Below, piece after piece: positions 40,853-49,700 of a DNA stretch of 64,000 bases (within the stretch, counting starts at the first letter, position 1; the number at the start of each line of letters is the position of its first letter). A model generated the notes under the pieces. It was not told the DNA's origin, ran no database searches, and was given only the letters and a program-made list of their open reading frames with translations. Made by a program: the position numbers and the translations under genes. The stretch comes from Elgaria multicarinata webbii (Eukaryota > Chordata > Lepidosauria > Squamata > Anguidae), in NCBI RefSeq assembly GCF_023053635.1, contig NC_086182.1:3931001-3995000 (forward strand). The letters run 5' to 3'.

Positions 40853-43274
40853 AATCCATTCCATATTGTCAGCCTTTCTTTTCAGAGGAATGAGCTAATG
40901 AAGAATGTTCACTGTGTAATGGGGGAGAAATAAACTGCCAGGGGGATTTAGCAGATGTGCCAGGGGTGCTGAGGTGCATCTCCCCGCCACTGGCACCAGA
41001 ATGTCACCAACAGAGTGAACAGCAATGCAGCTGAATTGCTTGGTTTGACACTTACGTTGTTGTAGTCAACAATCGCATTGGTTGAGTGCATTCCGGAATA
41101 AATGTTAAAAGCAGCAACGTTGATGTTATGGTTGATATTCACCGTCTGGTAGACCGTTCCTCCATTGTTTCCCTTGTTTATGAGCTGAACAGCCTAAAGA
41201 CAAAAGACTTTTGTCAGACTCTTTGGGAGAGGCGGATCTGTTGAGCTGGAGATGGCCAGGGACGGAACCAGGGAAGCAACTTGAATTTTCACTTGAACCA
41301 GATCAAAACCTGAGGCACTATCTGAAAATCACTGGGGAACCAAAGCTGGAGCAATAATGGGGAGGGATTAACCAGCCGCTTCTTCCATCCAGGTTTCCGT
41401 GATATGTGACAGGTCAGCCTTTAAATCCAATATCAAATCCCCAGATTATTGATGTTTTCCCAGCAACTGATCTGGCATTAAACCGCTGGTGGGAGGGAGT
41501 CTTGCCTTCACAGTCACCAAAGCTTCCTTGGCTACATAACAGCCCGAAGGGAGGGAAGGACAACCAGGGCCCTGTCTAGATGTCGCACTGAAGGCGCATG
41601 CATGCGCCCCAAGTACGACCCCAAAACGATAGTGTAGACTACAGCCAGAAGAGATGGAGGAGGAGGCGGCTGGGGAATCCGGGCGCGTCCTTGCCGCCGC
41701 TGCCTCCCCGCCGGCGTCCTGCTGCCGGGGTAAGAGCGACCCTGGTCGGAGAGCTTGACGGAAGCCGAGCTCTCCGACCCGGGTCGCTCTTACCCCGGCA
41801 GCAGGAGGTCGGCGGGGAGGCGGCGGCGGCAAGGACGCGCCCGGATTCCCCAGCCTCCTCCTCCTCCTCCGTCTCTTCTGGCTGTAGTCTACACTATCGT
41901 TTTGGGGTCGTACTTGGGGCGCATGCATGCGCCTTCAGTACGACGTCTAGACAGGGCTCAGGGCCCTACCTCGGTTTCCCTGAAAGGAAAGAATCCTGCC
42001 CCCTGCTGGATATTACTTGAATAGCTGCCCTCAACCCCTTCCCACTTCCTCACTCTCCAAGGCACATCTCAACGGCCCACTTTGGATCAGAAGCTCAGCT
42101 GACGACTTACATTGTTTGCAAAACTTGTGTTCGTGAGCAGCCCCAAGAAGGCGACAGCCAGAATCTGCAAAGCGGGATAAAAATGAGAGTGTTTAACAGG
42201 TCTTGTTCTTTCAAGCCAAATTCTCACCACAAACATCTCCTATTCTTTTTCATTTCCTACTAAAAGCCACTATGAATTCGAACAGAATTTTGATGTTTAT
42301 CAAGTACTATATTTTGCATTGGCTAAATACCATGGTTCTTCTTGATTAATGAAACAACATGAAAGGACAGTTGCTCTGGATCCATTCCAGAGTAGCTTTG
42401 TTTTTTAAATTACCAGATTTGTACCAGAATCAGAAATTTAACAAGCAAGATGTTTTTCAAATCTGTAGGCTGGGTTAGGTCAAGCAAGCAACTTTCCTCC
42501 TACTCCAGGGATGGGGAAGTCGTGGCCCTCCAAATGTTGTTGGACTGCTACTCCCATCATCCCTCACTACTGGCTATGCTGGCAGAGGATGATGGGACTT
42601 AGAGTCTATACATCTGGAGGACTCCAGGTTGAGGAAAGTTTGCCTTCTACGTTGCTAAATGCTCAACTCTGACTCCTGCACTCATTTACTCTGCAATCAC
42701 CTGTCCTGCGCTGTTTCAAAAAACAGGAAGGTTTCTGTGTTAGGAACTCTTACCCGCCCCCCGCCTCGCCCCAATATAAATGGACTGTAAACTGTTGGTA
42801 ACAGTTCGAAATGAGGCCCAGGAGTTGCAGTGTGCAAAACTAAAGATGAGGTTCATGGACTCCTCACTGGACTTATAGAATCTCTGGTTGTTTTATTCTT
42901 GTTTTTTTCATGGATCTATGGATCGCAATAAAGAAGTATGGAATCTCTGGAGAGGGGAAAGAACCCCGGTGGAAGAGCTCAGCGAGCAGCACCGAGGGTC
43001 ATCAAGGCATTCCCAAAAGGCAAAACGGCACATGGAGGGGGAAGCAGGTGCTGTCTGTGGTGCAGCACCTGAACTTTACAGTCCCATCTTTCCGGGGCTG
43101 GGGGGGACTAAAATCCCTGCACAGTCTGTATCTTCTCCAACCACATACATATGAAATATCCTCGGATTGGCTCAGTTCTTGTCGGCATCTCAGGGCAACT
43201 TGGCCCCTTGCAACACCAGAGCCTTACATCCAGCTAACATTGAAACAGACAAATGTACTTACAGGTGTCTTCAT
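34975..43274 (-). CDS. Gastrokine-like gene A (BRICHOS, GKN family), complete
   Basis: Six coding exons: 43274-43263, 42164-42111, 41193-41056, 37800-37696, 35907-35775 and 35060-34975. All junctions keep frame and give 175 codons. Residues 1-20 are a signal peptide ending SFA. Exon 3 is the Asn-rich linker (AVQLINKGNNGG, VNINHNINV). Exons 4-5 form the BRICHOS domain, with the paired cysteines at about 81 (YKRTCVVSRMN) and 135 (AICGGLNTYWA). Exon 6 holds a GGGCAG loop and a final FLDVNLCGG strand (Cys156, Cys169). The exon layout equals that of GKN1, but the sequence is divergent: IYSGMHSTNAIVDY and GGGCAG recall GKN2. It lies between the GKN1-like gene and ANTXR1 on the same strand. It may be an extra, lineage-specific or anciently lost gastrokine; orthology to GKN2 or GKN3 is unsettled. 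The predicted product is secreted, presumably by gastric epithelium. Confidence 0.88.
35775..35907 (-). CDS. Gene A coding exon 5 (BRICHOS, second Cys)
   Basis: 133-nt exon with a ctctgcag acceptor and a gtgagt donor, as in gene B exon 5. It encodes 44 codons including RTLIRNIASLGGPIQAICGG and NTYWATESQ, plus one base of a split codon. The Cys in AIC matches ALCKGIPSY of gene B and LCKHIPLY of human GKN2. Confidence 0.92.
36645..36720 (+). repeat. GAA microsatellite
   Basis: About 25 GAA units, uninterrupted, in gene A intron 4. The sequence after it (acctttattggcac) looks like the end of a reverse-inserted element, so the tract may be its tail. Confidence 0.92.
36813..37505. repeat. GC-rich DNA element with nested CR1 tip
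   Basis: Ends agggctgtgca and gagcacagccct are inverted. The body is GC-rich with internal inverted blocks (cacccagaaaagtc twice). A 44-bp plus-strand CR1 tip (37364-37407, ccttccaactctgctattct) is embedded near the right end. It is in gene A intron 4. Confidence 0.6.
37696..37800 (-). CDS. Gene A coding exon 4 (BRICHOS, first Cys)
   Basis: 105-nt exon (35 codons) with a ctcgcag acceptor. It encodes GLIVYHMPYKRTCVVSRMNR followed by QTFPSLSQLDDMIHE, aligning with [20 protein letters not shown] of gene B. The Cys is the first of the BRICHOS pair. The donor is gtattt, weaker than the gtaagt used elsewhere in this gene. The exon is two codons shorter than its counterpart in gene B. Confidence 0.9.
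39189..39833. mobile_element. Non-autonomous hAT element, copy 2
   Basis: 645-bp element with ends CAGGGCTGGTGC / GCACCAGCCCTG and a perfect 8-bp target duplication CTTACCTC at 39181-39188 and 39834-39841. It is inserted in gene A intron 3 in the same orientation as copy 1. The interior includes CA-rich tracts and a GC-rich 3' third. Confidence 0.93.
40182..40274 (+). repeat. CR1 LINE 3' tip fragment
   Basis: About 90 bp ending ctattctatgattctatgat, directly followed by an L2-type copy. In gene A intron 3. Confidence 0.88.
40310..40856 (+). repeat. L2-type LINE 3' part
   Basis: Open frame MESEVKVLVMSFKALNSLGS, RERAFSVVAPWLWNALPLEA and VKTWLLNQAFD is the L2-type ORF2 C-terminus. The 3' UTR ends gatacaaatgttttatt and an AAAT tail (40822-40854). 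In gene A intron 3, 0.2 kb from exon 3. Confidence 0.85.
41056..41193 (-). CDS. Gene A coding exon 3 (Asn-rich linker)
   Basis: 138-nt exon (46 codons) with a tctttag acceptor and a gtaagt donor. It encodes an Asn-rich segment with GNNGGTVYQTVNINHNINV and ending NAIVDYNN. It is exactly as long as exon 3 of gene B, whose sequence aligns over GGxxxQxVNI and the terminal DY. Confidence 0.92.
41569..41957. repeat. 389-bp near-perfect palindrome (foldback element)
   Basis: Two GC-rich arms of about 185 bp with a short centre near 41760. The outer ends gccctgtctaga and tctagacagggc are exact reverse complements. Each arm contains gcgcatgcatgcgcc and a ctcctcctcc/ggaggaggag tract. Both strands therefore read nearly the same protein, which is a symmetry effect and not a gene. 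It lies in gene A intron 2, between exon 3 and exon 2. Confidence 0.88.
42111..42164 (-). CDS. Gene A coding exon 2 (signal peptide core)
   Basis: 54-nt exon (18 codons) with a tttgcag acceptor and a gtaagt donor. It encodes ILAVAFLGLLTNTSFANN, the hydrophobic core and cleavage region of the signal peptide. It has the same length and phase as exon 2 of gene B. Confidence 0.9.
43263..43274 (-). CDS. Gene A coding exon 1 (MKTP)
   Basis: 12-nt coding exon, ATG AAG ACA CCT, followed by gtaagt. Chosen because it lies about 60 bp downstream of a TATA box, joins exon 2 in frame to give a full signal peptide, and has the same size as the first coding exons of genes B and C. Confidence 0.85.
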
Positions 43275-43335
43275 TTTGGAATCTTAGCCAAGCCAAGTAA
43301 GACGAAAGGATTCATCTGTGCATAGCTGAGGTGCA

Positions 43336-43342
43336 TTATATA
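43336..43342 (-). promoter_or_regulatory. TATA box of gastrokine-like gene A
   Basis: The minus strand reads gtaTATATAAtg here, 62 bp upstream of the gene A ATG. A start about 30 bp downstream (near 43308) would leave a short 5' UTR of about 35 nt. The position resembles the TATA boxes of genes B and C. Confidence 0.7.
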
Positions 43343-43638
43343 CGAAGCTGTGAGGTTAGGCATATACATGTACCTCCAGTTAAATATTTATTTTTCTACT
43401 TTTGGATGTATGGGAAGCTAAAGGGAAAGCTAAATATTTTTCTTACATATTTACTTATGAGATTTGTGTCATCTCTTCATATGGTCAAACATGAGGACCA
43501 GGAAGCCCAGTACACGGTAATTCCATTTCTTTGCAGTGTTTTCCAATCCTTCTCTGTTATACTCCAATACTGGGCCCCTATCAAAATCTTGAACAGGAGA
43601 TTTAATGCAAGACTTTCCAACCATTATAGCCTGTCTCC

Positions 43639-43958
43639 TAGGGTGACCATATGAAAAGGAGGACAGGGCTCCTGTATCTTTAACAGTTGTATTGAAAAGG
43701 GAATTTCAGCAGGTGTCATTTGTATATATGGGGAACCTGGTGAAATTTCCTCTTCATCACAACACTTAAAGCTGCAGGTGCCCTGCCCTCTTTTAAATCT
43801 GGTCACTCTAGTATAGCTCCTGCACCTTTAACTGTTGTGATGAAGAGGGAATTTCACCAGGTTCTCCATATATACAAATAACACCTGCTGAAATTCCCTT
43901 TTCTACGCAACTGTTAAAGATACAGGAGCCCTATCCGCCTTTTCATATGGTCACCCTA
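43639..43958. repeat. MITE, TIR family TAGGGTGACCATATG (copy 4)
   Basis: A complete 320-bp copy with both ends (tagggtgaccatatg and catatggtcacccta). It lies about 0.3 kb upstream of the gene A TATA box, in the promoter-proximal region. Confidence 0.85.
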
Positions 43959-44028
43959 CTGTCTCCAGACGCGCAAGCATAGCGGCTCTCTACTCTTCAT
44001 GTTTGCGAAGCGGGCACTGGTCTGGCCA

Positions 44029-44518
44029 TCTTAGGCTTTAGCTAGACCAAACTTTTACCACGGATTGGAGGAGTGAAGATCTTGCATTGTGATTAACGCG
44101 AGATCCCTCCTCCATTTACACGTAAGGCGCGACGACCTCAGGAAGAGAGGCGTCACGCCTGCCATTTTTTATTTTCTTAAAGCGACATCAGCACACGAAC
44201 ATTTTTTAAAATTTAATTTGGTTTCCCTGTTCCCCCCACCCTAACCCCGATGTGAGCAGTGCTCTTGCGCGGCTCCCAGCTCCGCGCGAGTAAGCGTGCG
44301 GAGCCGGGTCAAACTGCGGAAACGAGCCTCATGTTCCATGGTCTCAGGCTCAGCCCGGGGCCATGGAAAAACCGGGCCCAAAGGGGAGGGCTCTATCCTG
44401 GGGCGAGGGAGGGATGATCCCTCCCTGATCCCAGGATCCTCTGTGCGTTATGTGGACGCACAGGGACGATCCCAGGGTTTGCCCCGGGATATAGCCTGGT
44501 CTAGCTAAGGCCTTAGAT
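44029..44518. repeat. MITE-like element, TIR TTAGCTAGACCA
   Basis: Ends aggctttagctagaccaaac and tggtctagctaaggccttag are inverted and about 490 bp apart. The interior is GC-rich towards the right. Upstream of gene A. Confidence 0.65.
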
Positions 44519-44519
44519 T

Positions 44520-46020
44520 CTGTGTTTACATTGTTGGATTCTTATTAAGCTGATGGTGGACAGTTCTCCAAAATGTGAACCAGAGACCTCACCACACTGG
44601 TGATCCCCTTTAGGACTAGTCTGATCACTTTCCCTGATATTTCAGGTTTTTTTTTTTTTAAAGAAATCTCTAACTCTTTTAATTCCCTCCGCACCGAACA
44701 GGCAGGGCAGCCCCTCTGCAAGCGGGATGACATCCTTGCTCGGCCAATCAGTGTGGCACGAAGGCCAGCCCTGAGCGCAGCCTTGCAGTTAGGCTGTCTC
44801 CGCCAGCAGGGAAAGGTGAGCGGACAGAGGTGGCCAATTAGGGCGCATTTGGGGGAAAGGGTGCAGTGAAGGGGGTGGCCCAGCCTCCAGCTATGCCCCC
44901 TGCCCTCTTCCCATGTCCTGAGAACGGAAGCATTGAGTGTTGGCTCTGTAATTGGTGGGGCGTGAGACTGAGGACATGCCTGGTGAGTCCGCTGAGCACT
45001 ATTTACTCCGAGAAGGAAAAGAAACCCAGGTGTGTTTGTTGTCAAGGTGTTGACTACCAGCTCTGTGGCTCCACTTCTGGGGGACGATTATGAGCCTCGA
45101 GCAAATATTTGACCCAACTGGAAAGAAGTGCTCTGTTTACTCAGAAGTAAGTCTCTCTCTGTTCAAGGGGGTTTGCTCAAAGGTAAGCATGCATTGGATT
45201 TTAGTATGACTTGGATATAAGTGCAATTGAAATCAATGGGATTTACTCTTGAGTAAGGAAATCAAGCCTGCTTCTGATATATTTAAAGAATTCTTTATTG
45301 CTGGCCTTGATGTTGTTAGTGATATGCTCTCCAAAAAATCCCCCCCATCTCTTTTTGTCTGCTTGCATTACCTTTTTGCAAGCTTGAGCTCCCTTTTGAT
45401 TTCCTCACTTGGGCAAGACTTCCATTTTCTAAACAATGCCCTCTTTTCTCAAATAGTTCCTTTAGTACTGCTCGTTAACCATGCTGGTGACTTCTTGGAC
45501 TTGTTCTACCTTTCCTAATCTGTGGTACACATTTTAGTTGCATTTCTATTATTGCACTTTTGAGTAACCTCAACACATTTTGAAGGGATTTAATTCTCTT
45601 GACTCCCCCTTTCAACTTCCTTTTCACCAGTTCCCCATTTTAGAAAGTCTCCTCTTTTGAAGATAAATATGACTGTGTTGGACCTACTGGATTATTTTTC
45701 ACATAAATATATATTAAATGTTCCATATATTCTGGAAATAAAATTCTGCAAGAATTTTGGATTCTGACATTGTCAGTACCGCTCAGGTAAATAGTCCCAC
45801 AAATCTAGGGGGAATTTGGCAGGGTAGAATTTCAAGAATGTTGTAGTTTAAGTAGAAGATTTCTAGCCATGGAGCTTCCTAGGTGATCTTGAGGGAGGCC
45901 CTTCTCTCACAGGCTTGAGGAAAGGATAAATAGGAAAACTTCTCAGTATTGTGGCTGGAGTCAGGAAATGGAAGAAACATGACAAATAAACAATTAACAC
46001 AGACTTGCTAATTCTAGGCA
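44520..46020. other. Intergenic DNA between gene B and gene A
   Basis: Between the 3' end of GKN1 (46 kb) and the promoter of gene A (43.3 kb). It holds the elements listed at 43639 and 44029, a GC-rich stretch at 44700-45070 without a recognisable gene, and AT-rich unique DNA. No further exon was found. Confidence 0.4.
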
Positions 46021-46024
46021 CATT

Positions 46025-46030
46025 TTTAAT
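46025..46030 (-). terminator. GKN1: Possible polyadenylation signal of gene B (GKN1)
   Basis: ATTAAA on the minus strand, about 140 bp after the GKN1 stop codon. It is the common variant of AATAAA, and the spacing fits a short 3' UTR. No AATAAA is seen closer on this strand. Confidence 0.45.
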
Positions 46031-46169
46031 TGGCAATCAATCTTAATACACTACTCATTTTTCTATGCTCCAAGCATAAAAACAGAAAGACATGAATAAA
46101 ATCCAATGTCAGAAGAGATCTTTAGCTGAGGAATAGACAAACTGTCAAGTAGCAGAATCTGGAGATTTC

Positions 46170-46264
46170 TTAATAACCATATGCTTCTCCACAAAGGCTG
46201 ATGCCCACGATCCATAAGATATTAGCTTCAATACAGTCTCCACCGTAGAAAGGAAAGCTTGGTC
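46170..46264 (-). CDS. GKN1: Gene B (GKN1) coding exon 6
   Basis: 95 nt from a cttttcag acceptor to a TAA stop at 46172-46170. It completes an Arg codon and encodes [20 protein letters not shown] then [10 protein letters not shown]. It matches the C-terminal strand of human GKN1. Confidence 0.95.
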
Positions 46265-46727
46265 CTGAAAAGAAAGAAATTGGGATAATCAAACTAGTCT
46301 GATGTAATAGTATACTAATTTTGTCACTTGGACAGAGGACAATGCATTTTGGGGCATCTGAACTTTTTATTTATTTATTATTGCATTTATATCCCAACCT
46401 TTTTCCTCCAAGGAACCCAAGGTGGCCTACATAATCCTCCTCCTCCTCTCCATATTTTATCTTCACAACAACCCTGTGAGGTAGGTTGGGCTGAGAGTCT
46501 GTGACTGGCCCAAAGTCACCCAATGGGTTTCCATAGCTCAGTGGGGACTAGAACCCGGATCTCTCGACTCCCAGTCCAACACTTTAGCCACTACACCTCA
46601 CTGACTCTACCCCAGAAACTAGTTAAAGGTACAATCCTACGTATGCCTGTTGAGACAGAAAAAAAGGCTTACAGCTCTCAACATGGGAGGGGGCATGCTG
46701 GGAGATGTAGTCCTCTTTTCTGTTAAA

Positions 46728-46779
<52 letters not shown>

Positions 46780-49700
46780 TATTTATATAGCACCATCAAT
46801 GTACATGGTGCTGTACAGAGTAAAACAGTAAATAGCAAGACCCTGCCGCATAGGCTTACAATCTAATAATTAAACATGCATAGGATTGCACCTTAGGTTG
46901 ATTTTATTCCCGTTTAACTGCTGTGCCTTCCCCATCAGTGGGACTGCTGTTGAATGGTTCTGCTAGTATTGGAGGGAGGATGCAGTGATGGTGCTGAACA
47001 GTGGATAGACAGTCTCTCAGGGTTTCAGTCTGAACCCCCACCCTCCACTCCTTCACTCAGTATAATGAGGCTGTGGATGGGACTTGGGATTTTGCTGGAG
47101 GCTGGCCTTGATCTTTGTTCAAAAATGTCTGCATGCAAAATTCAAGAACTGAACTCCTGAGCATGTTCTACATTGCTGCTCCAGTGTCTGCCATCTCCCC
47201 CCCCCCCCGTTACCATCATGACACCACCCAGAGAGGGAGAGACTCCTCCTCCTCCTCCTCCTTCATCATCATCTTTATGAGCAGCCCAAAGGGTCCTCAG
47301 CTCTGTCTGATGTATGCTAATCCAAACAGCAAGGGAATACAAAGGAGGATTCTCACTGGCTGCAGAAATATCATGGTGGCCCCTCCCAGTGGAGATCCAT
47401 CAAAACCTGGTCCTAATCACTTGCTGGAAGAGCGGTGAAACTGTTTCGTTTGGACTAACATTTAATTGTCACAATTATGCCAGTACAGGGCAATTTAATC
47501 ATCCCCAATTATTTCTACAAATACAATCTGAAATCATATGTTCAGGACACTTATTGGCAACAGTAGATTTTTTGTCAGAGAAGGATTTTCAAAATTGCAA
47601 TTTTGCATGTTAGTTTTGGTCATAGCTAACGTGCAATTGTCTGACCGGGGGCATGTCTTGACGCGGGGATAGCCCCGGGATGGATCCACAGTTGCGCTGT
47701 GTCCTTTACATCATAGAATCTTAGAATCATAGAATAGCAGAGTTGGAAGGGGCCTACAAGGCCATCGAGTCCAACCCCCTGCTCAATGCAGGAATCCACC
47801 CTAAAGCATCCCTGACAGATGCTTGTCCAGCTGCCTCTTGAATGCCTCTAGTGTGAGAGAGCCCACAACCTCCCTAGGTAACTGGTTTCATTGTCATACT
47901 GCTCTAACAGTCAGGAAGTTTTTTCTGATGTCTAGCTGGAATCTGGCTTCCTTTGACGCAGCAGCCACCACGGAGCCATCCCAGGGCATTCCCCCGAAGC
48001 TCCAGTTTTAAAAAGTCAGGGACCTACCCTGACTTTTTTCTTTGACGCATGGCAACGACAGCGCATCTTCGTCTGTCGCCTTGCACTCGTGTTGCAATGG
48101 AGGCGTGGCTGGCTGATGGCAACGCCTGATTGGTCGCCATCAGCCAGACAGGAAGGAGGGAGCGGGCCATCGAGCTGAATGGCTGCCTCTGCACCTCCTC
48201 CAGTGTGGGGAGAAGGCCACCTACGCTGAACACCAGCCGCGACGTCAATGGTGCCTCCTCCTCGCTCATTCCTTCAGCTTCCTCACTGGATCTGCCCGGC
48301 AAATGAAAACAAGAGGGCCGCGGCTACAGTACAGCTTGGCTCTGCCGCTGTTCAAGTCGCACACAAGTCCCCTCCCATTAATGACTACAAAACCCACGCT
48401 CGCTCCTTGGTGTGGGGATTACCCCCAAGGAGGTCAAATGTGGGGTGGGTCGCAGTGCTAATGCACCCTCGTCAAGACACCCCCTCATTGCTATTGTTCA
48501 GCGTCCTCTCATTCAAATAGCTAACTTGCTTATAGCACTTCCTTGGGATGCTGCTAGGCTGTTTCTTATTAACGTCTCCATTCAGATAGTCACTCTGGCT
48601 TGCTGTCTATTTATACTTAGTTATTTATTACATTTATATACCGCCCCATAGCCGAAGCTCTCTGGGCGGTTTACAACAGTTAAAAACAGTTCATCTGTCA
48701 TACCAGATGCGGGTCAATTATTTTCTCTTCACCGTTTGAGGGAATTAACTTAGTTGCCCTGCATCTCCACATTCTTTCTTTTCACAGATCTGAAATTACT
48801 GATCACAAAGTTGTTGCTACATTTGGGACAAATCCACAACTATAACTTTGGCTCCTGAGAACAAAAATCAGAAGGATTCGTCATATCCCCAATTCTATTA
48901 TACCATTTGTTGTGGTGGTTGTTTTATTTTTTGCTGCTTTCCTTGTAGTTTTTAAATCTTGTTAGTTATACATGGTTAGATCGAGACCTAGCACTCCTTC
49001 ACACCTATTTCCCCCCCCCCCCTGGTTTGCCTCCGTGTTTTTTACCTCCATTTCATAAGCACATTGAGCTAATGGTCCTTTCCATGTGGGTTTGTGGTGC
49101 ACTGTGAAACCTCCCTTTCACTTGTTTGCTCTTCCATTCCACTGCCCCAAATAGGACAGCAATACACAAAGGCTTAAGGGCACATTAAATCCACTTGGGG
49201 AAAATAATCCAGACTTTCCCAGCACCAAAATAATATGCAAAATGGAGGAAAAGAGGTGAAATGGGTGCAGGACAGAGACGACATCACGTGAGTCCATCAT
49301 GTGAGTCCACTAGATTCCAGACGTGGTGAACCGCTGCTGAGATGGAGCTCCTAGTCATGCTTACGGTAGACCCAGTAAAATCAATGAGACTTAAATGAGT
49401 CATTCCTAACTTGCCCCAATTATTTCAATAGGTCCGCTCTAAGCATTGCTAGGTCTGGATCCAAGACATTGTCTTGAAGAATGCTAGAAACCTAATAAAT
49501 CAAACAGGCAACTAAATCATCATGCATATACTTTATTCCTGATGGATTGTACTGTTGTTTATATAAGACAGGTGGAGGAGCAGCAACCCTCCAAACCCCT
49601 GAAGCAGAAAGACTCTCGCTGCATTCCACAAACACCGCTGGGTTTACGAAAAGCTGTGAAAAAGTGTTACTCACTTTTAACTTCATAAGCAGCATAGGAT

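Noticed and set aside
41446-42020. Similar proteins of 140-160 residues on both strands
   Set aside because: They mirror each other because the DNA is a palindrome. Arg/Pro-rich, no splice or family support.
44545-45045. 166-residue minus-strand frame in GC-rich DNA
   Set aside because: No domain, no splice-flanked coding pattern; more likely a decayed GC-rich repeat.
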